Source of the DNA: Furcasterigmium furcatum
Taxonomy: Eukaryota > Ascomycota > Sordariomycetes > Glomerellales > Plectosphaerellaceae
Assembly: GCA_001599815.1 (NCBI GenBank)
Contig: BCIA01000003.1
Span: 4,960,001 to 5,024,000, forward strand
Length of the DNA: 64,000 nucleotides
Direction of reading: 5' to 3'
In this document: piece after piece, positions 53,787 to 64,000 of the stretch
How the letters are laid out: each line of letters begins with the position of its first letter
Numbering within the stretch: the stretch's first letter is position 1
Program-made: the position numbers and the translations under genes
The notes under the pieces: model-generated
Database searches by the model: none
The model's input: only the letters and a program-made list of their open reading frames with translations
What the model was told of the DNA's origin: nothing

Positions 53787-54092
53787 CACCGAAGCTGAGC
53801 TTCTTCAGCGGCCTGCAAGGTTGGCCGAACGGGGCCAGGAGTTGTTGAGGGAGGCGATGGGGAGGGCAACCCTTCTTTAGATGATAGTGCATCGGGGCTC
53901 GAATGAGATGTACCACAGTGACACCCTGTCTCTCAACAAATCTACACACAGACGAGGGTTGTAAAGTATATCCTCGGTTTAGATCTACTGCCGCCTCACC
54001 CTCTACCCTGGCTGCAAGGCCGTGACGTGTTTCTAGAAATCATATAGGCCTCAAAATCTCCCGACTTCGTGGAAGTTGCAACTGCGAGTTCG
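53787..54092. repeat. Dispersed repeat, copy B
   Basis: Second copy of the element at 47000-47254, in the same orientation, starting immediately after the RTA1 stop codon. It carries an extra segment of roughly 45 bp (about 53950-53995) relative to copy A. The two copies are diverged, so insertion is not recent. Confidence 0.7.
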
Positions 54093-54791
54093 GGGTACTC
54101 AGATCGCGGAGAGACACCTTGCCAGAAGCAGCATCTCCGGCTCGGCTTCGGAGGCTTTATACTACGACCGGGTCAACGAAACAGACACCAAGAATCCTTC
54201 TTCGGTTCCCGAAACTGTCAAAGCCACCCTGCACTGTGACCACCCATCTGTGTCGACGGCGACCACACGCCCAAGTACGAGCCCATTTCGTATGGTGATG
54301 TGAGTCAGGTATTGTTCCCGCCGTGATGATGCTCATCTGACTGTTAGTAGTGTCAGACAAGGTTGACGATGGTTCGCCTACTCAAGCCGGCCTCCTAAGC
54401 CCCTGCTGCATCCCATCGACTCCGGGCATTGTACCTACCTTGGCAGTAGTATCTACATCATTGGTAGATCCCGGCCAGAAACAGACGATCCTAGTATGTA
54501 TGACAACGGGCAGCGAAGGACTTTGACGTGGTCAACTGTCTCGCAGAAAGTCCGGGGAACGGCAAGCGGCGCCGCTCGCCGCCCTTCCCCTCCATCGGCA
54601 TGTGGTCCGACGGGGAAGTCGTTGAGTCCGTTAGGACGATCCGCGACGATCATCCAACGCGGGGATGGAGAATCCTCGGAGTTGATGTTCTCTTATGGCT
54701 ACAAATACCAGACATGGCGACGATTCCTGGGCCAAGAGCCCTCCCTTGTGCTCAAAGGGACTCATCTGACCTCGAAGCAACCCCCGTCACC
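54093..54791. other. Intergenic region upstream of the esterase
   Basis: The frame is open upstream of the esterase ATG but has no signal peptide or homology, so it is treated as 5' flank. Confidence 0.4.
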
Positions 54792-56453
54792 ATGTCACTG
54801 CCAAAACTCCTCCCACTGCTGAGTATCCTCGGCCCAGCGATGTGTCTGCCTGTGAATTCCCCTCCCACTATCCACTTATCCAACGGCTCCTACTTCGGCA
54901 TATCAGACGCCGCTCAGACCCTTGACCACTTCCTCGGCATCCCCTACGCCCAGCCACCCCTGGGTGACCTGCGCTTTCGCCCTCCCCAGCCCCTCGCCTC
55001 CTCCTGGTCCGGCCTCCGCAATGCGACGGAGCTCCAGCCGCCCTGTTACCAATACGCCTCCGGGCCACTCGGCGGCGGGTCCGAAGACTGTCTCACGGTG
55101 AACATCATACGGCCGGCCGGCATATCCCCCGACGCCGCCCTCCCCGTCGCCTTCTGGATCCACGGCGGCGGCCTCGTCGGCGGCTCCAACTCGGACCCCG
55201 CCTACGACCTCGCCCGCTTCGTCGAGGAGTCCGCCCGCATCGGCAAGCCCGTCATCGCCGCGGGCATCAACTACCGCCTGCACGCGTGGGGGTTCCTCTG
55301 GGGCTCCGCCATCGAGGCCGAGGGCGGCGGCAACCTCGGCTTCCGGGACCAGAGGCTCGCGCTGCACTGGATCCGGGAGAACATTGCGGCGTTCGGCGGG
55401 GATCCCGCGAAGGTCACGATCTGGGGCCAGAGCGGCGGGGCGAGGGGCGTGGCATCGCAGATCACGGCGCTCGGTGGGCGGGACGACGGGCTCTTCCGCG
55501 GGGCAATCATGCAGAGCGCCACGGGCTTCCACACGGATTTCGGGGAGGTGCAAAGCACCGGGCCGACGTGGGATGAGGCCTACGAGTCGGTCCTGGAGCG
55601 CGTGGGCTGCGGCCCGGAGGATTCGCTGACGTGTCTCCGAGGCGTCGAGTCGCACGAGCTCGCGGCCGTGTTTGGCGAGACGACGTTCCCGTCCTGGTTG
55701 GACATTGTTGACGGGGAGTTCATCCATATGCCCCGCGCGGAGTCCCTCCGGCAGGGGAAGTTCGTCCGCGTGCCCGTGATCAACGGGATCACGAGCGATG
55801 ACGGGGATTACTTCGCCAAGAGGCCGATCAACACCGAAGCGGAGTGGGAGGACTGGCTCCGCTCCACGGGAGCGAGCAACGAGACCGTCGCGGCCCTGTC
55901 GGCGCTCTACCCCGACGACCCGGCCGTCGGTCTTCCCGCCAGCTTCCCCGGACGGCCGGACGGTGATCTCCTGGAAACATACGGCGCGCAGTGGAAGAGG
56001 GCCGTGGCGTTCGGCGGAGATCGGGCAATGCAGGTCCCCCGACGGGCGTGGGTTCATACCTGGGCGCAGGCTGGGCTGCCGGCCTGGAGCTACCGCTTCG
56101 ATGTCGTGACTGGTGATCGCCCTGCTGTTCAGGGGGCTGGGCACTCGGTGGAGATGCCGTTTACCATGCACAATCTGGGCAGATTCGACCAGCTCGACCC
56201 ACCGGTGCCGGTGACCGAGGAGTTTCGACGTCTCGCAGATGTCATGACGGGGCAGTGGGTGAGGTTCATCAACGACCTGGATCCCAACGGGGGGTGTGCC
56301 GGGTGGCCGGCGTACGAGGTTCAAGGGGGACAGAATCTGGTGTACAGTCTCGAGGAGCCTCGCTTGGTGCGCAGGGAGGAGGATACCTTCAGATCGGAGC
56401 AGTTTGCTTACCTAGACAGCAAACTCTGGAATGTTGGGCTTAAAGGAGAGTGA
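54792..56453 (+). CDS. Secreted type-B carboxylesterase/lipase with variant active-site motifs
   Basis: An intronless gene of 553 residues. ATG 54792 gives a signal peptide (MSLPKLLPLLSILGPAMCLP); the frame is open further upstream but without a secretory start. Type-B marks: FLGIPYAQPPLGDLRFRPPQ, SEDCLTVNIIRP, FWIHGGGLVGGS (oxyanion hole), NLGFRDQRLALHWIRENIAA and FGGDPAKVTIWGQSGGA. The nucleophile is Ser214 in GQSGG in place of the usual GESAG. The acid is probably Asp337 in TSDDG where most members have Glu, and His451 lies in GAGHSVEMPF. It should hydrolyse carboxylic esters or acylglycerols outside the cell. The two substitutions suggest altered specificity. GC content is visibly higher than in neighbours. 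Confidence 0.9.
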   Translation: MSLPKLLPLLSILGPAMCLPVNSPPTIHLSNGSYFGISDAAQTLDHFLGIPYAQPPLGDLRFRPPQPLASSWSGLRNATELQPPCYQYASGPLGGGSEDCLTVNIIRPAGISPDAALPVAFWIHGGGLVGGSNSDPAYDLARFVEESARIGKPVIAAGINYRLHAWGFLWGSAIEAEGGGNLGFRDQRLALHWIRENIAAFGGDPAKVTIWGQSGGARGVASQITALGGRDDGLFRGAIMQSATGFHTDFGEVQSTGPTWDEAYESVLERVGCGPEDSLTCLRGVESHELAAVFGETTFPSWLDIVDGEFIHMPRAESLRQGKFVRVPVINGITSDDGDYFAKRPINTEAEWEDWLRSTGASNETVAALSALYPDDPAVGLPASFPGRPDGDLLETYGAQWKRAVAFGGDRAMQVPRRAWVHTWAQAGLPAWSYRFDVVTGDRPAVQGAGHSVEMPFTMHNLGRFDQLDPPVPVTEEFRRLADVMTGQWVRFINDLDPNGGCAGWPAYEVQGGQNLVYSLEEPRLVRREEDTFRSEQFAYLDSKLWNVGLKGE

Positions 56454-56966
56454 GCGGGTGGCAATGCTGTTGCTATTGGCTAATTAGAGGGGGTTCAGGG
56501 GTCGGCTCCCGGCATTCCAACCGTTAAGTAACACATAAACCCCCAGTGTTCGACAGCGTGAGCCTTTTTGTATGCCTTTTAGAGAACCTCTTCGAATATT
56601 CTCCCAGCGCCCGGCGATTTAAGCTGCTGAAGGATGCGCTGACGATATCTGGATGCCACGCCTCAAGGGGGTGACACTCGGCAGACTGACCGCCCACCCT
56701 TCCCATGACGGTCTTTGTTGCTACCATCAGGCATTCCCCCATCTTCGACCTTCACGTTCGTGCGCGTGGTTTCCCCGTTCAACTTTGATACGGAAAAACA
56801 TATATTCAGGAAATGACGGACACAAGCACTATCCGGAGCTATGAATACAAAAATCACCTGGTCGCATTTCGAGCCAGCCTCCTTCTCAAGCGTGTAGCAT
56901 CCTTTTCAGCCGCCTTCAAATCTTCCTCACGGACAGGCTCCCCCAAGGCGCGCCTGAGGTCTCTCA
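56454..56966. other. Intergenic region between convergent genes
   Basis: About 510 bp without features. Confidence 0.4.
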
Positions 56967-57805
56967 TCATGGTTCTGGAGGGGGCACCTCGACGTCCTCC
57001 TGAACAGCCTCTTGGTATTCCCTGAACGGCGACCGGACCTTACTAAGGTCCTGGACACCCTCCCCTAACAAGAACTGTAGGCTCATGACGTTCCTCGCTC
57101 CGCGGCACTCGAAGACCGCTACGTCATAGGCATTGCGAGCCTTCAAGGCCAGTGAGGCTTCAAAGAGACGGGCCGCGGTAGGGAGGATGACCGGGTGATA
57201 TCCCTTGGCGAAGGGGTCAGTACTCCACGCTGAGCGGATGGCCGTGTCGTCATCCGCGAAGATATAGTCCTCGAGGTCGAGGACTACCTCCCGCGGGTCT
57301 GCAAACTCGCGGGGGATCGGCGGCATGAGCCACCAGACCTGTGATTGCTTCCAGATGTTGGCGCCGACGCGGCCGTCTGTGCCGAGACCGCGAAAGATGA
57401 GGTGGAAGGCCGGCCGGGGATGCGATCGGAGCCTATGGTAGTATCCGCCTCCGGGGGGGCGCTCAATCCACTGGTCGCTCATGACATCTTGCACCTGGTC
57501 GGGATGCCTGAGGAGCACTCCCGCCAGGTGGTCGTCGTAGTCATCTCTGATGACAAAGTCGACTGACTGGAGAGGAGTGTCCGTGTTAGCGAGCCTATAA
57601 TCATGACTATTGCCTTTGCGAGGTGCCTCCTTACATAGTCGCTGTCCGTTTTGCCGTGAAGCCCAATCGCCGTCTCGGAAACAAGGACGCACGGGATGCC
57701 TTTCTCATTGACATACTTTGCGACATCAACGACGAAGCCCTCCCGGATTGAACTATCTGGGTTCTCGGGGCGTCGGCAGACATCGGGAACACCTCGCGGA
57801 AACAT
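56967..57805 (-). CDS. Uncharacterised fungal protein, 2 exons
   Basis: Exons 57805-57635 and 57566-56967 (intron 68 bp, GTAAGG..CCAG) give 256 residues. The first part has VDVAKYVNEKGIPCVLVSET, AIGLHGKTDSDY and SVDFVIRDDYDDHLAGVLLR. This pattern of a small alpha/beta fold is reminiscent of stand-alone nucleotidyltransferase-like proteins that are common in moulds, but no catalytic GS..DxD motif is clear. The C-terminal part contains WWLMPPIPREFADPREVVLD and GYHPVILPTAARLFEASLAL. There is no signal peptide or membrane helix. Function not known. Confidence 0.75.
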
Positions 57806-58996
57806 GGTACTGTCGTGGTTGTGACTTCGATGGCTTCGATGTGACTCGATAGGCGGCTGGAGAGGAGTCGACCAAGGGCCGTCGAGGACTCGAGGGCTCA
57901 GCGTCTTAAGTAGGCGGCCCAGAAAGCCTCGATCACTCCCTCCGGTGCAGCTTTGTTCGTCGGTGATGGTGGGACACTGCTGGCCGCGCGGGCCCCTTTC
58001 AGGTCGACGTTGTCACGGGCCACCAGGCCGTTCCTCCTCTTTGTCTATCATATCATGGCCGTGCTGCCCTGGCGGACATGGTCGCAAGACTACGTCCGCG
58101 TCTCTCCCATGTCGTCGCATGACTCCTCATATTTTGCTCGGGGCTTCTCGTATCTTCTGAATCATGTCAAAATCATCGCGTCCTCGCAAGATGTAAAAGA
58201 TCCGAGACGGACCAACCCGAAGCAACAACTCAATGCGCCCACGTGCCACGCCATATTGCTAGCACCCAGCTCGTGGTCCTCAAAGAAACCCAACAAACAG
58301 TCACTTTCTCTCTTATCACCACCATTCCTCTCCCCCATGTGCTCTCTTTATCGTCAGAGAACGCGGGGATGGCGAGCCGTGGTAGTCGTCTGGATTACCT
58401 AAGCAGTCTTGGTAAACTGGCTGAAACAGTCGCAGTAGTCAGCGACATTCACGAAGCAGCAGCCAGCCAACCCATGGGAAAGCCAGCTTCGGGGGCTGAG
58501 ACTTCCAGGCGGAAGTCGCGAATCTTGACTTCGTCTGCTTAGCAACAGGAAACGCCTCGCGAAGGCCCTTGTTGAGTACGTCTCCGCACCCTCAAACCGG
58601 CGGGCCAGAATCAACATCGCAAGCCGAGAACACATCCACGAGACGTCGACCAACGAGCATGGTAGAGCAGGTCTCCCTCGGAGACCCAAAAGTGGTGATC
58701 AATTGTCCTCAGTCGTGGCCGAGCGCTTCGGAAGGACGTACGGAGTGAAGAAAGGTAAAAGCTCGCCACTCGAGACGGATGCTGTAGTCTTTGAAATCTC
58801 AAACGCTCAGCCCCAAAACACAACTCCTCCCTGTCCGCGGAAAACGACAAATCATAAGAGCCAGCCAATGCAAAAACAAAACCAACGCCGAGAGACAAAT
58901 CATAAACGTCGAGAGGTGAGGGGAGGGGGCGTCCAGTCGTAACAATGCGGGCTTCGTGCAGGGCCGGGCCGTGCTGAAGCCCCCGTCGTCGGCGCA
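57806..58996. other. Intergenic region
   Basis: About 1.2 kb between the unknown gene (56967-57805) and the 3' end of the F-box-like gene. No open frame with recognisable features. Confidence 0.4.
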
Positions 58997-60402
58997 TCAG
59001 TGAGCCATCGCGTGGCTGTGAGCGTTGCCGTAGTCGGAGAAGTTCTTCTTCACGTGGTCCCAGAAGTTGACCATGCCTCGGCGGAAGGACTTGCGCTTGT
59101 GGCGCCTGCCCCTACCGATCCACATGTTCTCGAGGGCCTGAGGAGACGTCCAGAACACGAGGCCTGCGATGAGGGGGTTGAAGAGGTACTTGCGGACAGG
59201 CGGTACGTCAGGGGCGTGATGTTTCGTGACGTCGTATTCGAGGAACAGGATGACATTGCCCAGGACGTTGATGAGGCGAATGATACTGGGCTAAGGTCAG
59301 CAACGAGCTCGATATCGACCTTGGGAGGGAGACCATACAGATGAGTGCCCAGCAGAATCTCGGCGGCGATGATGGCGGCGTCATGTTCCTGCTCGATGGT
59401 CTTGAAGATGACAACAAGAGGCGGAATACCCAGCGCCAGGACGGTGAACTCCAGGCTCCCCACGACGTGGTAGGTCCGCACTTCGCGCCCTCTGAAGTAG
59501 ATGATGCCCAGGATCGCACCCATGACAAGGAATCCCATCTGGCGCAAAGATTAGTGAGAGGTTCATGGCACGCCGAAGGGGGCACTCACAATACTGGGAA
59601 CAACCACCAGCATCTCGCGAGGAAACATCCTCCAGAGAAGAATGTACGCGACCAGCGCGATGCCGGACCGGATACAGACGAGCACGTAGTACCCAACGAG
59701 GACCATCTGGTAGATCAGGGCGCACCGAGGATGCAGCTCCCAGGCGTTTCGTATCCAGTGATCCTCCATGTCCCTTCCCCATTCCTCGTTGGCGTTGGCG
59801 TTGCACGGATAGCCGCACCAGCGGCACACGCGCACCTTGCGCTCGCCGCCCTCCATGAGGACGTACTCGCCGGGACTCAGCTGCCCGGCGCGGACGGCGC
59901 AGTCGGCGCACAGGGCCGAGAAAGGGAGGGTAGGGCCGGGGTAGGTCGGCGGCGGCACATCCTCGTCATCGGACATGTTCTCCTCCTGGACGACGCGACC
60001 GGTCACCGGGTCGGGCTGAGCACGTTGGGCCAGCGGCCACACCAGGCGGCGCCCGACGGGATCGTAGCGCATGCATGACCGGCACACAAAGCGCAGCTCG
60101 GCGTCCGTGGCGGGAGAGCCCAGGCAGATGCGGATGAAGTCGATACTGACCAGCTGGCGAAAGTACCGGTTGGTGCGACGGAGCCGCTGGAGGTCGCCAT
60201 AATTCAGATGGGAGTAAATGAGGAACTGGAGTTCCATCGGCAGAAAGAGTAGCGAGGCATACTGGTTTCTCCGATAAGGATTCGGTGGGAAGATCGGTAT
60301 GTTGCCGACGATCTCACCATGCTTCTCAGAGCGCTTCTCGAGGGAGGAGGCCTCCCTCTGAGGAACGACGAGGTGAGGAGCTGAGGCCGGGGGTGGGGCC
60401 AT
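58997..60402 (-). CDS. F-box-like protein with Cys-pair motifs and membrane helices, 3 exons
   Basis: Exons 60402-59590, 59538-59339 and 59285-58997 give 433 residues. An F-box-like helix block (LLFLPMELQFLIYSHLNYGD, LQRLRRTNRYFRQLVSIDFI) suggests binding to a Skp1-type adaptor for ubiquitin ligation. It is followed by Cys pairs (CRSC, CADC, CRWC) that could hold a zinc ion. Hydrophobic segments lie around MVLVGYYVLVCIRSGIALVA, MGFLVMGAILGIIYF, EFTVLALGIPPLVVIF, LINVLGNVILFL and YLFNPLIAGLVFW. Combination of a ubiquitin-ligase adaptor with a multi-pass membrane tail suggests a membrane-localised adaptor, an inference. The C-terminal tail is basic and His-rich. Confidence 0.8.
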
Positions 60403-61388
60403 TCGACTGGCTGTTTGTTCTGGAAGAAAGTCGACCCACGGTCAGTGAGTCGTGGGCGGCGGCGGCGGCGGATGTGCCCTTGGGACGAGGCCTATTCTCG
60501 CCCGCTATTGAATCAAGCTACCAGCAGCGATGAGGTCAGACGGCGAGAGAGGGTGAAGAGCAGAGTTCGTCAGACTCGAGTCGAGGTCGAACGACCGAGG
60601 GGCCGAGAAGATGATGGTTCCCGAAGGTGGCCCCTTGACGCATTCCAGGCCTTTGCCTTTCTGGGACGCTCGGCCTTGCTGGCGGGGGAGGCGGTGCTTC
60701 GGCCTTGGGGGGTGTTTGAGGGCGAGTGGTGCTCCAAGACATTGTACCGAATGTATCCGTACGTCAGGTCGTTGTGACCCAAACCGACGAAAGTTCCCTC
60801 TGGGGTAGGGTCCGGGCCGCTCCCCCGCTTCCCGGGAGTCTGTATCCGCTAACGGAGGACGCGTGGTCCCCCGCCGTTGTCGCGTTAATGGGCAGGTTTG
60901 AGGGATATGCTCGTATGGATCAGCCGTATGAGGTGATACGAGCGAATATCTGGCGACGCCCAGAACGGCCCATGACCGAATCCACGAGCGCCAAGAGGGG
61001 GGAAATCCCATGCAAGGCTCGCATGCCACTTGCTGCCTGCCCGCCGCCACCTCGTTTTCCTTTTTTACGACCAAGTCTTGCGGTGAAAGGAATTCCCAAC
61101 CCTCTCCGACTCTGGCACCACGTGCTGACCACCCAGACCCTGAGGGGCGTTCGAGCCAGCCTGCAGGTGCTGAGCAAGGGAGGGTTGCAGCTGCTAGAGT
61201 CTTGGCCCGCCACCCATTTGTGAGATATGACCCGGATCTGCGCCGAACAGTGCACTTGGAGATGGCTGGACCTGAGTACTGTCGCTGTTTCGTACGTGAC
61301 AAGGCGGTTGACGGGTTTCCGTTCGATTGGGGGGCTGAACCGAGGCGAGACGGGTAGTGGAACCGGAGATCCGCCTCGGTATCCCACC
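60403..61388. other. Intergenic region
   Basis: About 1 kb containing the promoter of the F-box-like gene and the 3' flank of the GH18 gene. The open frames are shadows or chance. Confidence 0.4.
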
Positions 61389-62426
61389 TTAGTGATCGCT
61401 GTCATGGTCCGAGTAATACTCAAAACTGTCAGGGACCGGAGCGCCTTTTGCGTCTTCGCGATCTGGGTCTGCTTCATGCTGCACCAAGACTTTCTGCACC
61501 TTTTCCGCTGCAGCGTGGATATTAGCCGCCGGTGCCTCGGCCGTGGCTCCAGCCGGTCGAAGCATCGTGGTCATCCAGCGCGCCCATTCCCAAGGTTTGG
61601 CTCTGCCGGCGGGGAGGCTGTTAAAATACTCCCAGCCCATGACACCACCGAAATCACTGTATCGGTATCGCAGGCCAAGGAGGACTGCGCCGAGGGCGTC
61701 CCAGGGCACCCAGCCACGGCCGTTCTCCGGGTTGGTGAGGAGGCCGATAACGATCTTGCGACGTGGCCAACCTTGGCGCAGCATAAGCTCGTACATGATG
61801 GAGTTGGCGCCGTCGCCCCAGCCGTTGTAGAACTGCGTGTTGTAGAAATCGATGTCCTCGCCCTTTCGGAGCTCCAGCTCCATGTAGTCGAATCCGCTGA
61901 GGTTGCTTTCGGGGTTCAGCATGGCGGCTGCGACAGGCGCCAGGGATATGATGAAGTCTTTTCCAAAATCGGACCGGATGCGTTCGATGAGGCGCACGAC
62001 GCCGTCGATGCTCATTTCCTCTTCGACGTCGAGGTCGATGCCGTCCAGACTCTGCTGGCGGATCAGGTCGCGGACGGGGCCCCAGTATCGGTCGAAGGTG
62101 GCTTGGTCGCCGTCGAGCTTCGCGTAAGAACCTCGTGCTGCTCCTCCCAGCATACCCATGACTTTGATGCCGCTTGCCTGGAGGGCTCGGAGCTCTGCCC
62201 AGAGAGTCGCGAACCTGGGGTGGGAGGGGTGGTGGTCGTTGAGCGTGATCTTGTCGGGGTCATCATTGATGTGAATGGCCGCGAGGATGACGTGGGTGAC
62301 ACTGATGCCCGGCTGGGTAATGAGAGGGAGGATCGATATGACCTGGCCATCGGGTGTGTGATGCGTCTGGTAGTAGGTCACGACGCGTGGGAGAGCCGTG
62401 TCGGAGGACCGAGGTATCGGAGGCAT
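61389..62426 (-). CDS. Glycoside hydrolase family 18 enzyme, no signal peptide
   Basis: A single exon of 345 residues. The GH18 catalytic signature is complete: DGIDLDVEE at residues 128-136 (D-x-x-D-x-D-x-E) with Glu135 as proton donor; KVMGMLGGAARG precedes it, then LAPVAAAML, FYNTQFYNGWGD (substrate-site Tyr/Asn) and GGVMGWEYFNSLP with the conserved Trp. GH18 enzymes cleave chitin or the chitobiose core of N-glycans by substrate-assisted catalysis. The lack of a signal peptide and the single-domain layout resemble intracellular chitinases or ENGase-like enzymes. The tail after about 290 is Ala/Asp-rich (HAAAEKVQKVLV). Chitinase versus endo-N-acetylglucosaminidase is not settled. Confidence 0.88.
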   Translation of the reverse strand: MPPIPRSSDTALPRVVTYYQTHHTPDGQVISILPLITQPGISVTHVILAAIHINDDPDKITLNDHHPSHPRFATLWAELRALQASGIKVMGMLGGAARGSYAKLDGDQATFDRYWGPVRDLIRQQSLDGIDLDVEEEMSIDGVVRLIERIRSDFGKDFIISLAPVAAAMLNPESNLSGFDYMELELRKGEDIDFYNTQFYNGWGDGANSIMYELMLRQGWPRRKIVIGLLTNPENGRGWVPWDALGAVLLGLRYRYSDFGGVMGWEYFNSLPAGRAKPWEWARWMTTMLRPAGATAEAPAANIHAAAEKVQKVLVQHEADPDREDAKGAPVPDSFEYYSDHDSDH

Positions 62427-64000
62427 TGTCGGGAGCTCGCGGTGTCTGTCGGGCCTGGGAGGCTGATTTGAGGGCCTATCGGCGGGTGAAAGATGTTCGA
62501 GTACTCCGGATGAGCTGTTTTGAGGTTCTGGCTGTCTAAGATGGGGATGGGTGGTGTGTCGTGGGAAGGATTTGGAGTTGGGACTCGGGACAGGAGCTCG
62601 AGACGGGCAATGGAACTGGAAGCTGCTTCCTTCCCCAAGGTGGCAGCGCTAGCCGGGAAGCTCCTTCCATGTCTCAGCACAAAGTTCCCGCGGGCCAGGT
62701 ACCTTCGCTGCTAAAACTTCAGACCGCATACGGGCCGTGCGCCACGCTCGCGGTCCCTGACGATCCAATGCATGCCGACCCGCCAAAATCGAACAGCCAA
62801 TCTGAGAAGGCAAAAGCCAATATGCGACCGTTGACTCGGGAGACTGAAATAGCTCATCTGATACGGGGAGTGGTCCTCTTTGGGTTCGATAAAGATGTCG
62901 CGTATTTCCGATTCCTTTTCTAAAATGCTGGGCTTCTACCGCTCCGGGATTCGATGGGGCCCGGAAGATGTGTGCACCACACTACTCCGGTGATGATCCT
63001 CCACCCCCGCGATGTGATGGAGAGGGACCGACCCTTACCTACCTAGACAACATCAACTCTTGCGGTCCAAATTATGCATTAAATACCTGTGCATGCAGTA
63101 TCTACCATGTCAAGAAGCGCTGTTCGCGGAATCCCAAACGCATATCCGAACTGTCGCAGTCAGGGGGCGGGCAGGGTCGCAACCAATCCCCCCCTCATTC
63201 TGGCCAAGAGCCGGTGGTGATGACAGCGCGCCTGAACCATTTCATCAGAACGAAACATTCGAATATTTCCCGGTCCCCGACTGTGGTGATTCAGAAGTCT
63301 TTCAGAGCGACGGCGATGCGCGTCATTGATATTGCTGCTAGCAATCGGAGAACAACCCGCGGAATCTCGAATATCGGAGCGGTGTCCCCACATTTCCCGC
63401 CCCTCGGCCTTCTGGGGAGTGCGAGTGCCGAGCATCCCTCCGCCGAGTCCCTTCCGGCATCACAGACTAAAAGTCAACGACTTGAGAAGACAGACTAATG
63501 GTTCGCAGCGAGCAGCATTGTGTAGAAGGAAATTGCGACTGGGAAACCCTTTCGATTGTTACGTTTTGAGGCGAAAGGCGTCTTCCTTCTCCAACGCTTG
63601 GCTGGGAAATGGTCGAGATCCGGGAGCCCCCTTTGTTCCAGCTGGGCTCGCGGCCGTTGCAAGCCCGAGGTGCGACCACGCGTCATAGACTACCATGCCA
63701 CATCAAACCCGCGCCCAGCTGTCGCACTTTATACCAATGAGACATCAAGCTTGAAATCAAAGCTTAAACGGCAGCGCAGACCCTTGACCAAACGCGTGGC
63801 TGCCATGTCTCGCTAGCGCAAGCCACCGCCAGTTTGCCCGATCGCCATGATTTGAGTCGGGCAGAACAGATCGTTGACACGGCTGACAACGGCCGCCTGG
63901 CTCCGCCCGGGTCGGCAGCCTCTTTTGACCTCTTCTATAATAAATACGACGGCCCGTCGCAGCGGTCGCCTGACTACACACCTCTCGCCAGTTTTCCTCT
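62427..64000. other. Right-edge intergenic region
   Basis: About 1.6 kb with no gene I can support on either strand. It probably holds the GH18 promoter and, at the far right, the promoter of a gene that starts beyond the window. Confidence 0.4.
63936..63946 (+). promoter_or_regulatory. TATA-like box near the right edge
   Basis: TATAATAAATA is followed by a CT-rich leader-like stretch up to base 64000. It could serve a plus-strand gene just outside the window. Confidence 0.3.

Noticed and set aside
54903..56324. Minus-strand open frame of 473 codons
   Set aside because: Antisense shadow of the carboxylesterase.
61227..62471. Plus-strand open frame of 414 codons
   Set aside because: Antisense shadow of the GH18 gene.

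Overview
The window is nuclear DNA of a filamentous ascomycete, most likely a Sordariomycete-type mould. The evidence is gene density of about one per 2.3 kb, many 47-90 bp introns with GTRNGT donors and CTRAC/CTAAC branch sites, three Zn2Cys6 regulators, and fungus-specific families (QutR-type repressor, RTA1, HeLo-like/ankyrin, fungal HNH). I see no prokaryotic operons, CRISPR arrays, rRNA or tRNA. Exon joins were worked out by hand from splice signals and reading frame.

Region 1 (1-18.6 kb). After the 3' end of an amino-acid permease comes a quinate/shikimate-utilisation (qut/qa-type) cluster: quinate/shikimate dehydrogenase, MFS quinate permease-like carrier, 3-dehydroshikimate dehydratase, a QutA-like Zn2Cys6 activator, and the divergently transcribed AROM-derived QutR-like repressor. 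Flanking additions are an SMP-30/gluconolactonase, a GH35 beta-galactosidase remnant and a second sugar carrier. A small secreted SH3-like 8-Cys protein sits inside the cluster. Quinate would be imported, oxidised to dehydroquinate and later dehydrated to protocatechuate, but no catabolic dehydroquinase is present here. The repressor gene carries an apparent frameshift.

Region 2 (19.6-30.9 kb). An HNH-domain protein, a HeLo-like/ankyrin protein without a central NTPase, a short-chain dehydrogenase, a secreted dipeptidyl-peptidase IV and a three-exon secreted 6-Cys protein.

Region 3 (31-42.5 kb). A compact module: an aldo-keto reductase with an unfamiliar N-terminal domain, divergent from a Zn2Cys6 regulator; then a TIGR04076 protein, divergent from an amino-acid permease. 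Both divergent promoters share the motif CCGGCGTTCA, suggesting a co-regulated pathway. A ferric-reductase-type oxidoreductase and an unknown, apparently frameshifted gene follow.

Region 4 (42.6-64 kb). A 1345-residue intronless membrane/ankyrin protein, a secreted FMN-dependent 2-hydroxyacid dehydrogenase, a third Zn2Cys6 regulator, an RTA1 membrane protein, a secreted type-B carboxylesterase with variant active-site motifs, an uncharacterised protein, an F-box-like/zinc/membrane protein and an intracellular GH18 enzyme. A diverged dispersed repeat occurs twice (about 47.0 and 53.8 kb). The last 1.6 kb holds no gene I can support, but ends with a TATA-like promoter.
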